Source of the DNA: Calonectria ilicicola
Taxonomy: Eukaryota > Ascomycota > Sordariomycetes > Hypocreales > Nectriaceae
Assembly (NCBI GenBank): GCA_020809705.1
Contig: CP085834.1
Coordinates: forward strand, 2,232,001 to 2,296,000
Reading direction: 5' to 3'
Length of the DNA stretch: 64,000 nt
This document shows positions 21,694 to 31,425 of the stretch, in pieces. Position numbers and translations under genes: made by a program. Position 1 is the stretch's first letter; each line of letters opens with the position of its first letter. The notes beneath the pieces are model-generated. The model saw only the letters and a program-made list of their open reading frames with translations. It ran no database searches and was not told the origin of the DNA.

Positions 21694-22677
21694 TCAAGCC
21701 TGATGCATACTTTGGCTTTGGTCAAGGTCACACCAAGAAGACCAAGATGCCGCCTGGCCACCTTCGCCATTCCCATGGATGGTGTGAGAATTGCTGAAAA
21801 GACTTGTCTCCATGAATAATATATCTGTTTGATTCATGACGTCGTGAAATCCGGATGCAGTGGATAGTTCTTGTATCCTAGGATGATGGGAAGGTAAAAC
21901 TGTCGAGGCCAAATTGATTGGGATTGCATCGTTGGTTTGGGGCGTAACGGTTGCTGACACAGTGTTGTGCACTGTGTTGACCGAAATTTGGCAGCCAGCC
22001 AGCAGCGGGGTCTTGTCAGATCCAGCACCAAAGTGTCCTGGAACGCCTGGTGAAGTGGCTGCGTCGCTGGGGTAAGACTGTGGTGGTACATGGGAATCTT
22101 CAAAAAGGAGCTGCTGGATTCTATTTCCTAGGATCGAGACAGTATTAGTATCAGCTTGTATGTTAACAGCCTGCAACAACAGAGGCAAGTTGGCTTCTAG
22201 CAGAGGCTGGGCACGGCTGCGGAATAGCGCAAGGGGCTTAGCGATTCCATCTTCTACATAAGGCGATGGGGGTTGCTGGTGTCCCTGAAACAAAATGTCC
22301 CAAAGCCTGTACCATTTTTGCTCGTCATCATCACTGCGACTGCGGTTAAGTGGCAAATTGTGCCCATGAGAGCGAAAAATGTGCTGTTTGACATCGCCGA
22401 TTCTCCTCAATTTATGCTTTTCAATGCAGCGGTAGTTGTTCCAGGAATCTTGTTTATAGAACGGACAAGCCCAGAGACGGCGGCGAGTGGATACCTCGGG
22501 AGAATGAGTGGACACCACCGAGAGCCCGGAGCTTTGGGGCTTAGGCCAATCCATCCTCTGGCACTGTGTGAGCGGAGCATCAGTGGGCCACAGCAGCGTC
22601 GTGGCGTCGTGGCTCGTGGTCACCACGTGACTCACATCCACCTGTGCAAGTGTTGAAGGACTGATGGGTTCAGCCAT
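21694..22677 (-). CDS. Fungal C2H2-like zinc-finger family protein (copy 3, second finger missing)
   Basis: 327 aa, using the ATG at 22677 (MAEPISPSTL); the frame extends upstream but without family-like sequence. The core reads RLWACPFYKQDSWNNYRC, RRIGDVKQHIFRSHGH, then directly DDDEQKWYRLWDILFQGH and SPYVEDGIAKPLALFR. Compared with copies 2 and 4, the segment holding the second C-x2-C finger (YYC..CW) is absent, as if about 30 residues had been deleted in frame. The downstream block (LLLQAVNIQADTNTVSILG) closely matches copy 4, so 3 and 4 are sister copies. The C-terminus is low-complexity. Its function is unknown to me. It lies just right of the HET gene and repeat copy B. Confidence 0.75.
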   Translation of the reverse strand: MAEPISPSTLAQVDVSHVVTTSHDATTLLWPTDAPLTQCQRMDWPKPQSSGLSVVSTHSPEVSTRRRLWACPFYKQDSWNNYRCIEKHKLRRIGDVKQHIFRSHGHNLPLNRSRSDDDEQKWYRLWDILFQGHQQPPSPYVEDGIAKPLALFRSRAQPLLEANLPLLLQAVNIQADTNTVSILGNRIQQLLFEDSHVPPQSYPSDAATSPGVPGHFGAGSDKTPLLAGCQISVNTVHNTVSATVTPQTNDAIPINLASTVLPSHHPRIQELSTASGFHDVMNQTDILFMETSLFSNSHTIHGNGEGGQAASWSSWCDLDQSQSMHQA

Positions 22678-23545
22678 GGTTGAAAAATGGGAAAAATAAC
22701 CAGCGATAATAAAGTGATGATCTGTAAGAAAGAAATTGGTACTGATTGGATCTAAGATCACGACGTATTGTCGTGTTGAACTTATGAATATGAATTAAGG
22801 TACCAAATGTGACTGGTGATTTTCGAATTGGAGCTTCAGGTGAGGTAGCCATAGTTTAATAAAGTATGGAACACCATGTCGGTGCAAGGTACAAACGGGA
22901 GGAAAAAGTGACAAAAATGGGAAGCCCAGGTGTGGACGGAGGGGGTGACGTACGGCGGGCCCGGGGAGCACGCAGAATAAGCAACTGGGCTCGGCTGCCC
23001 CCCCGTCGCCATGATCCGAGCGCGCAGTGCGGGCCAAATTTCCCCATATCCCTGACAAGGTGGAGGGAGACCAACGAACGGCCAATCAAGCCCCAGTAAC
23101 TGAGACATGAGACATTTACCCTTCGGCAGTTACTACTCAATAATGGAGCGCTGCCATAAGCCAATGGCCTGCCTCAATAGCCAATAGAGTTAAAACTAAA
23201 CTGCGCGACACTGACCGTAATGGCGAGCAAGTGAGATGCCATCTTTTTCACGCCACTGATGGCACACATGAAGTAAACTGAGGTTAGCAAATCCTGCCTG
23301 TAGAAGCGTGATATTTATCAGACTGGCCATATCAGGGGCATCAATGTCGTCTTGGATATATCGTCCCCATATATCCCATGCCATTCTCAAATACCCATCT
23401 CGATTCTTTTATTGTCCGTGACAAATTTACCCAACTATATCTGAGGTAAACGGCAATTGGTTTAGTTGGTTCATAAAGGCGAGAATCTGGGATGAAAGCT
23501 CTAACATTCCATTGGGAGGCATCATCAATTGGGGCTGCGATTGGT
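22678..23545. other. Intergenic between intact and relic zinc-finger-like copies
   Basis: Overlapping open frames occur in a GC-richer patch at about 22.85-23.1 kb but show no family resemblance. No gene is called. Confidence 0.45.
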
Positions 23546-23824
23546 TCAGAATGCATAAGCAGCAGCATATCGTGATATAGGATTCTGGCGTCCTTTGAAT
23601 ATATCATTCTGAAGCTGGTACCATTTTTGCTTATCTGCATTGCCTCGAGGGATGTTGTGGTGTGTTGGGACTTTGCCTTTCTTAGGGCAATTGTATCCTA
23701 CGCGGATGATATGACTGCTGCGACACCTACAGATGCGTTGTTTCACATCGACATATCTACTCAATTTATACTTTCATACATCGCGGCAATGGCCCCAGGA
23801 GGGTAGTTTACCCAACGGGCACGC
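23546..23824 (-). pseudogene. Relic of the zinc-finger-like family (copy 5)
   Basis: The minus-strand frame reads ACPLGKLPSWGHCRDV, stop (23774-23776), KYKLSRYVDVKQRICRC, GYNCPKKG and ADKQKWYQLQNDIFKGRQ. This follows copy 4 position by position (ACPFYKLNPAGHYRCVEKYKL, DVKQHVARCH, DEQKWYAFWAKLFQDH). The second-finger Cys pair and the histidines are degraded, and no ATG-initiated frame spans it. It is about 850 bp upstream of intact copy 3 and on the same strand, which suggests tandem duplication followed by decay of one copy. Confidence 0.75.
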
Positions 23825-26469
23825 CCAATAGCGGACAGGCTACTGCCATCCCTCGAGTTGTTGTGTTTGCTTTTTTGTCACTCTGGCACTCTGGCTGGCC
23901 TGCCTTGACAACTGGCCTGCAATTGAGGTTTCAGACTACGATATTGCACAAATGGTATTGGCGGCGTGAGTATGTGTCCTCTATCCAAACGCAATGGAAT
24001 CTCGGCAAGGATAAAATCCACCTAGCATCAAATTTAGCATGTGGTTCGCCATACAAATTGCCAATTCTACCATTTACAAAACTAGATACCCTGCTGCTCA
24101 TGTTTAATTCCAGAACACCCGGGAAATAGCCCTCGCTATGGACGTTGGTTGCAATTTTCTGACCGAACTCTGAAATGGGATATATGCGGCCGCTGATAAA
24201 ATACCCCTTGCCATCACAAGAAGCAGAACTTGCATGTGATGGGAAATGTTGCATTCACTGAGTTTTGTGAGACGCAACCAAACGAGATGATTCTGATTTT
24301 CACTTACAAATGCGAGAGCCCAATTCATTAGCCGGCTTTGTCTATGGAAGAAATTAGATACCTGTTCCCCTTCAATAGATAGGTAGTCGCCGAGAACCGT
24401 CGGTATATAGTGAGTCAGTAGGGTACCGCAATAATGACTAGGGTGTAATTATCTTGGTGAGCCTTGCGACGTTGAAATGGAGCCCCAAATGTATCATCAG
24501 CCGCCTAAGTACGGCCTATCAATGAGGCTAGTTGTAGGAGGAGGAGTGTGTATATCATTGCTAATCGTAAGTTATGGGCAATACTCTCGTTGATGTAATT
24601 TCTTAGAGCCGCTAAGCTATTCGATCGAACCAAGAGTCAGATTTCGGTCAGGGATAGAAATTAATCAATGCAAAATCGATGGTTTCAATGCAAATGAAAG
24701 TTCAGAGAGAACTGACAACATGACGGAAGAATGGTAGAATTACAATGTCCCAGTCGAGCCCTGGCACCTTGAGAATCCTAAGAAGCTTTTCCTTGACTAC
24801 GAAGATCTTTCGTCTCCCTTTTCCACTCATTACCCTACATAAACTTGATCTTCTGGTGAAACGGGACTTGAAAACGGACACAAACGATGGCAGCCAAAAA
24901 CAAATATATTGTAATAATGGCTCCCCCCTTAGGCAATAGCTAGCAGGTTAAGCACTTGAGCCTTCTCGATATTTGACGTTAGTGCGCAGCTCAAATACCG
25001 ATTTGCTTACACTTGTACTTCGCATTTTATATTGTGCCTTGGCTGCCTGTCTACCGATATCATTCATCTCACATCACCCGGTCTCAGCTCCGGGAATTAG
25101 CGAACCATGTTCTTCATGCGGAAATCTCACCCTTGTCATTTTCGCAGCCCCGAAGGTGGTCAGAGAGCCGCTTTTTTATTGGGAGGCTTTTCTAAGTTAA
25201 CCGTAGTGCTTGTTTCGGTATCCTCATAGTGGCAAGAATTGCAAGAAGCTGATATATGACTAGAATCTGCCGGTCAGTCAGAGGATCCGCATACAATATC
25301 GCTCATCAATAGCCCATCCCCCGATACTGACATCACGTATGCCAGAAGCCCGGGATTGCTCTGCATCTTGGTAGTATGGGCCACAATGAAACCCTCGGTC
25401 TCGAGCCTGGCCACGGCAACTGCCGTCCTGCAACCCATAGAGAAATGCCCAGGCCCTACCATTTTCGCCGAATTCGCCTAGCCTAGATCCAATGGTCAGC
25501 TGAGATCTCCAGAGCACTGCAGAACTCCAGTGCCAAGAGAACCGACGGCAATAGTTCTAGCTGGTCGCTTTCAGATTGCATAAATGGGTCTAAGGCTAAC
25601 CAAATATGTCGATCCCAGCCAATATTCGCGCATATTTTAAGTTTTAGGTGCTTTATAGTTGACCTTTAAGGCTGAGGCGTACAGCAGGTCGTTTTTAGCT
25701 TCCTGCGGCTGGGACCGCGGCACTCGGTAGCGCACGATTAGTGCGAGCCACAAGATATTGAACAGTTTTCGGGATCACAATTTGACTCGTAGCTCGTCTA
25801 GCCAGCGGGGATCAAGTCCGCGTATTTCCACCTTCAGTCTGTTCAAGGTTCAACGTGTATATATGGGCGTGCACCATGTCTTAGTTCAAACCTCCCAAGG
25901 ACATTTTTGTAGCAGGGTACGTAATATGTATAACTTATGTCGCACTGGGTCATTTAGTCATGACTGGAGATATTCAGGAGACTTGTTCTTCTATGAAATA
26001 AAGAGTAGTCACCATGTGTGTTATAGATGGATCGAGCACCGATTAGGTGTGGGGCTACGCCAACTCATCGAGGCCGCGGAGGCCTTTGAGCCCATCACCA
26101 TTGATCCCCCACTGATCTCAACAACCAATGTGTAAATTGATCCACCGCACATGTCTGTATGTGATTACAGATGAGTTAATTTAAACAGTGACAAAGAGAG
26201 TTTTAATTCGGAATTTAGCTTCTGCCGTGTGAGACTACCAGGCACGTTTGCGACTCGGAGAAAAATAATTGCTAGTGGAAGAACTAATGTCGCCCTCTGC
26301 CGCTAAACTGTTAGGTCGACTTCTCAGCTGAACTCGTTCAGGATGGTCAAAGCTCAATTCAAGATGTTTCCGACTATAAAATCGAGCCATTTACCACCCA
26401 CCGGAAATTCCACTCAAGTCTAATGCTGTATTATTCAACCCTCATTTACTATTTGCCTCCCAATTCAAA
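23825..26469. other. Gene-poor 2.6-kb region
   Basis: Short open frames are present (for example minus 24254-23931, 107 aa, and plus 25758-26135, 125 aa), but none shows a recognisable family or start context. It includes the promoter of the crystal-protein-like gene; its proximal 100 bp has CT-rich stretches just before the ATG at 26470. Confidence 0.45.
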
Positions 26470-28011
26470 ATGGACAACGGAAGACTCAATAAAGCTCTTG
26501 CCACGGCAACGACTCACGGTGTACTTGAGGCTGCCTTGATCAAGAACCCAGAGAAATACATCTCCGATGAAAAGGTCCATCCAGGAAACTCCACAAAAGT
26601 CCTGAAAATCGTCATTGGATCAGCTGTCGGCAAGGTACCTGTTGTTGGCGCATTGTTCTCGGGGCTACTCAAGACAATCTGGCCGGATGGCTCAAATAAT
26701 ATGTGGAATGATATGAAAGACAAGGTCGAAAGACTTGTGAAGGAGAGAATCGATGAAAACAACGCTGAACACCACCGGGACAGACTCCAAGGGCTTTACC
26801 TCGTGCTCGACAATTATACAAAACAGCCGAGGTCTGTTCAGCATATCCGTTTCCCCGCGCTCCTGAGCATTATTTTACATGATGTGCCGGTATTCCTCAA
26901 TGACAGGTCCCCATGGTTGTCTCTGCCATACTTTGTTTACTTTGGCACGCTGTATCTATCTGCGCTTTGGACCCAATGGAAGTTTTGCCATCTGATCGAT
27001 GGATGCAATGATTCCAAGTCGATTTACGAAACCGACCTCAGAGATGCCATTGAAAAACTTCAAGATGCAGTTGACAAAGCAAAACAGGATTGCCTTGACC
27101 GACGCAAGAAGCTGATCAAGAGTCATTCCACCACTCATTGGAGACACCACATGAATTCGGAGTACAAAAGAGTCCAGCTGGAAGACGAATATGGTCACAC
27201 CAAATTTACCATTGACGAAGAAACAGCCGAGGCCAAGCAAGCCGTTGCAAATGTGACGAAGCAGCTTCGTCACTATATTGATTTGAAGTACGGGTCGGAG
27301 CTTGACGATATTCTTGAGCCGACTCGTCTTTGGAGCCTATACTTGAATGATAATGATAGCGTTGCCCTCACTCATCATTACTTGGAGTTTCCAGGATGGG
27401 CGTGGAATGGAATTTTCGACAATTCACAATGGTTCGATACAAGGTCTTGTTACGAGGAACACGGACGTCTCTCAGCGATCGAATATTATCACGCGGTTAC
27501 CAAGTACGGAAATTATGTGCGTGGAATCGAACTTTTTTACGGCGACGACAGAGTTTCCAGTGGCCTTGTGGGAACTAAACGCGGTACACATTGTGTCATA
27601 GAGATTGATTGGGACCAAATGATCACCCACGCAAGCGCCATGGCAGGAGCGTCCTTGAATGCACTCTCATTCACCAGGACAAGCCCAGTCAAGGACGCGT
27701 ACGGTAAAATTTACAGTCCCGGGAACCAATATGTCACGTACACAAATAGCAGTACAGGCGAATATCTCAAATACGAGGGCGAGTCAAGGATAAATGAGGT
27801 TTGGGAACAGTTTCGGAAGCAGGCCGCTTCTGTGCCTGATCATTCCGCACATGTTTACAATGGCACCTTGTCCCATCCCAATCCTACAAAAATGCTTTGG
27901 GCCACGGGGTGGCATCGTACCTGGGGAGGTGATTCTTATATTGGGCTATTCCAACCGGTATTTGGATGTAAGGAAATAATTCTAGACGATGGAACATCTA
28001 GGTGGAAATAG
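26470..28011 (+). CDS. Delta-endotoxin (Cry) N-terminal-like protein with lectin-like C-terminus
   Basis: Intact single-exon 513-aa frame. Residues about 40-100 (VPVVGALFSGLLKTIWP, then MWNDMKDKVERLVKERIDE) match the start of the helical bundle of three-domain crystal proteins: a hydrophobic helix, the WP turn, and a W...V..L...I helix. FPALLSIILHDVPVFL and LPYFVYFGTLYLSALW correspond to the hydrophobic helices of the same bundle. Known family role: in Bacillus the domain inserts into gut membranes. Residues about 345-420 (YVRGIELFYGDDRVSSGLVG ... ASLNALSFTRTSP) resemble a jacalin-type beta-prism lectin, which I hold less firmly. There is no signal peptide or intron. Its place among HET/NLR and zinc-finger-like genes suggests a defence or antagonism role, by inference. 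Horizontal origin is possible but untested. Confidence 0.7.
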   Translation: MDNGRLNKALATATTHGVLEAALIKNPEKYISDEKVHPGNSTKVLKIVIGSAVGKVPVVGALFSGLLKTIWPDGSNNMWNDMKDKVERLVKERIDENNAEHHRDRLQGLYLVLDNYTKQPRSVQHIRFPALLSIILHDVPVFLNDRSPWLSLPYFVYFGTLYLSALWTQWKFCHLIDGCNDSKSIYETDLRDAIEKLQDAVDKAKQDCLDRRKKLIKSHSTTHWRHHMNSEYKRVQLEDEYGHTKFTIDEETAEAKQAVANVTKQLRHYIDLKYGSELDDILEPTRLWSLYLNDNDSVALTHHYLEFPGWAWNGIFDNSQWFDTRSCYEEHGRLSAIEYYHAVTKYGNYVRGIELFYGDDRVSSGLVGTKRGTHCVIEIDWDQMITHASAMAGASLNALSFTRTSPVKDAYGKIYSPGNQYVTYTNSSTGEYLKYEGESRINEVWEQFRKQAASVPDHSAHVYNGTLSHPNPTKMLWATGWHRTWGGDSYIGLFQPVFGCKEIILDDGTSRWK

Positions 28012-29714
28012 CTGGATAAAACCATGGATTATTAGATGATCTTGAAATGCCCAGCCAGTTCTTCTGTTGATAAGCATCATGTCGCGAATCCATCCGGCAC
28101 AATACAAGGTCCGCGTACACTGCCAACTACAAGCCTTATCATAAAAAATTGTATGATTTGCTGCGTGATGCATAGAATGCCAATGATTGGAGTCTATTTT
28201 TCAAGTTCATAGGTGACGATCCAGCACGTAATTTGTCTGGCCTCGACGACTCAGGCGTGATATCTAGGGACTGTCCTGCGAGGGCCAAATAAACAGCCCT
28301 AAATTCCTTTCAAGTCTTTCGATAACAAGTGAGAAAGGCCACCGTAGTACACAGTTTGTTAAATAAGTATGGGCTTAATCCTTTGAGCCCAGGGGCGACC
28401 TTTCCAAATAGTATGGGCTGACCAACTTGCTCTTCTTGTCACATACGATCATACATAGGCCTTGTCACGATCGTGCAGGAGCTGTCTGTCTCTTTCTAAT
28501 CGTGGGACATGGTTAAATTCAGTCTGCTAGTATCAGCTCTCCCCGTAGATCTGTTAGCGGTCGAATCCCTTCCCCCCGTCATAGTTCCCTCAACCCCAAT
28601 TGCACCAGGCAACTTAGTAGATGAGCGAGACATAGATGAGCGAGGCCAAGCCCTGGACCAGCAAAGAAATGAGGCAAGATACCACACGGGCGAGCTAACA
28701 GGGGAAGAAAAAAAAAATACCCTTGTAAGAGTGAAGCTGCTTCTATATGAAGACAAGCCATAGTCACTATGATTTCTTCTTTTTGTGCTATCACACTCTC
28801 AAAAATAACATTTCTCGCCCCCGTGTCTTATCACATCAACCCAAACGGGGAGGGGGGCCTAATTCATCATCGGTCCCACAGTGTGACTTCTTACCAAAGA
28901 GCCTCCAAAGCATGACCAGGGGCCTCGCCGGAGCATTCTAGAGGAGACCAGCACCCGGAGACCAGCACCTGGACCAGGGCCCCTACCTGGAGGAGTGGGC
29001 CTAACGACAGAATAGCTCGTCAGAGGCCCCTAAATTAACGTGTCGACAAGGGTGTACAGGATTTATTGTGACTAGGAACGGGGCGCGACGGTGGGGTCGA
29101 CCCACCTAGATCCACCCAATCGGGACAGGCGATGTGAGCCGGAGCACCATGACGGAGCAGGACCGGGGGGACCTTGTTCTCGGCAAGCAAGTGATGGAGG
29201 TAATTCATTGCACACCTAACCAGGCCTTTACGGCTGGAGAGCATTGACCTGTGCGATCTTTTTTTTTTTCCCTCAGAAGTTGCAGGCGTGCCATTTTTTG
29301 TACCCCCCTACGGTTCCATTCCCCAAGGTGTTCGAACCCCCCAAGCAGCCACCCCCCTGTGCGCACCCTCGTCAAGGGTACGGGGTGTTTCTCTCGACGT
29401 TCGCCGCAATTTGGCGCGTGAGACAGACAGCCGCCTTCCGTCTTTTTTAGAACATGCTTGTACAAAAGCGACAACTTCCGGCCTCGAACCGGATTACTTC
29501 TGGACTATTAATTCAACCATCCTGTTTTTTCCTCTAACAAATCTGAACACGGAATCGTTATTCTTCACCAACCCTACCTACCGCCTTTAATTCCTTAGAG
29601 GCGAGAATTATCCATTCACATAGCCTTTTTCAACCCCATCATCAACCCCCAAGTTACCTCATCACAATATCTGGAAGCGTCCTTCTCCCACCCGGCCTCG
29701 GTGTGGATTTCCTC
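28012..29714. other. Intergenic, no gene seen
   Basis: A 1.7-kb stretch with overlapping short frames on both strands around 28.5-29.5 kb and no family resemblance. A B-box-like hairpin at 29477-29493 was considered as a tRNA and rejected. Confidence 0.45.
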
Positions 29715-30638
29715 ATGTCAAGCATCATGTCACGTGGCACATTGAATGATGGTAGTGTCGAGAGTGGTAACCGCCTCTGGGCCTGTCCATTTTATAAACT
29801 AAATCCTGCGGGACACTATCGCTGCGTTGAAAAATACAAATTGCGCAGATTCCCTGATGTCAAGCAGCATGTTGCTCGTTGCCATAACCTGGAGGGTTAC
29901 TACTGTGACCGGTGCTGGACGAAGTGGGAGACATCAGAGCTATGTCAATCTCACAAGGCCCAGGGTGGCTGTGCTGTTACCCGTCCGCCAAAAGGCTGCA
30001 CTGATGAGCAAAAGTGGTATGCATTTTGGGCTAAGCTTTTCCAAGACCACAGCCCACCCGCATCTCCCTTTGTGGAAGATGGCATTCACGAAGCTTGAGC
30101 ACTCATACGCAGTTCTGCAAAGTATTTCCTAGTGGCTGGTTTACCTTCCCTATTGCACTCGCTCAACATCTACGCTGATGCGCAGACCATTCTGTCGCTT
30201 CAAAGTGGAATTGAGCGCATGCTCTTCGAACCTTGTATTCCTCCTCCTAGCTTGGGTGCAGTGGGTGGCGCTGAACGCGGCTTTGACTCGCTGGAAACAC
30301 CCTCTAGCAGCGCTATGGTCAACCCAGTTACAGGACAGCCAGGGAGTCAAATTTCCATCGACACTGTGCGACAATTCAATGACACGGTTTCGTCACTAGC
30401 CACAGTTTCCGTCCTCACCAGCCCACCAACACCCCAGCCACAGACGACTCAATGGATGAACCAACCTAACGGAACTGGCCCAACCTTGGACTTTTCCATT
30501 CTCATGAGCGCTACAAATAACAATCTCTCTCAGGTCCATAATAGAAACGCTTTTGGAGTTGGAAATGAGGGCGATTTTGGTGAATGGGCGATGACCTGGG
30601 ACATTAGTGGCGCTCTAAATGGTCATCACGCTGGATGA
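29715..30638 (+). pseudogene. Fungal C2H2-like zinc-finger family gene with premature stop (copy 4)
   Basis: From the ATG at 29715 the frame runs to an in-frame TGA at 30096-30098, then stays open in the same frame to 30638 (308 codons in all). The core has both finger modules: RLWACPFYKLNPAGHYRC, RRFPDVKQHVARCH, YYCDRCWTKW and GGCAV, followed by DEQKWYAFWAKLFQDH and SPFVEDGIHEA. The residues after the stop (ALIRSS, LPSLLHSLNIYADAQTIL) continue the alignment to copy 3 without a gap, so the TGA sits inside a conserved block and replaces one residue. The one GT..AG pair around it (30072-30112) would shift the frame and remove conserved residues. A truncated ~127-aa product keeping both fingers is possible. 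Confidence 0.72.
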
Positions 30639-31425
30639 TATAGGATAATGATAAAGTTGATAGCTTCGGAAGATGGCATCGATTTCATTTGTATATTCTA
30701 TAATTAATGATAGGCGAGTCGAGATAGGAACAGAGGCGAACATTCTACTTTCAAGCCAACCTGCCCTACAAACTATGATCCATTTTTCTCACCCACTTGT
30801 TTTCACTGGACACTATCGTGCCATCCCGGAGACCAAGGCAAGCAATTGAAACCAAATGAATAAATTAGTTCGGCCAAGGCTCAGCCCTATTTTACTCCCC
30901 GGTAGCCTCTATTTGCCATCACGACCTCTCTCAGCGCGTAGGTGATGTTGCGGGAAACAATGCTCAAACGTTATGCTGACATAGAGACTCGAAAACTCAA
31001 ATTTAAAACTGAATTAGCGCCATGTGAATATCTGAACTCAACTTTCTTACCTGCCAATGAGTAGCTGCTTTCGCCTGTCTACCTCACACAATTGCGCACA
31101 CACAACCGCATTACACATTTGTAAATCAAATAAGAGAGGTCATTAGTATTTCAATGAGTGTAAGCATACGTATTGCATCACCACATTGTGTAGTCTTGCT
31201 GAAAACCTGATGTTGTGCGTAATGGCATCTCCCATTTCGGCCCTATCGCCTTATGACCTTACAATTAGCCGTTATGACGTTGGCGTAGTATCCTAAGTTG
31301 ATTTAACTTGGTGTTGGAGACTAGGGCCTCCGCCTTTAATAAAGGAGTAAATCACCGACAACTGGCTAAAAATACAAACATAAGGAGTCAAGCAACGGGC
31401 TTTAGTCTGACCTGACCTTTGTCAT
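30639..31425. other. Convergent intergenic boundary
   Basis: The 3' flanks of zinc-finger-like copy 4 and of the PrpF-like gene. It marks the change from the decayed accessory stretch to a compact intact gene set. No gene was seen. Confidence 0.45.

Noticed and set aside
22836..23164. Several overlapping 77-102-aa frames on both strands
   Set aside because: They overlap in a GC-richer patch where long frames arise by chance, and none has a protein signature.
23931..24254. 107-aa minus-strand open frame
   Set aside because: No recognisable family, no ATG context of note and no continuation into neighbouring exons.
25758..26135. 125-aa plus-strand open frame upstream of the crystal-protein-like gene
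   Set aside because: No family resemblance, and the composition looks like non-coding sequence.
29477..29493. tRNA-like T-arm/B-box on the minus strand (5-bp stem, 7-nt loop) followed by a short T run
   Set aside because: No acceptor 5' strand pairing with the following seven bases, and no convincing anticodon arm or A box within 120 nt.
30072..30112. Intron removing the TGA of zinc-finger-like copy 4
   Set aside because: 41 nt is not a multiple of three, so the downstream conserved frame would be lost, and the conserved VEDGI lies inside.
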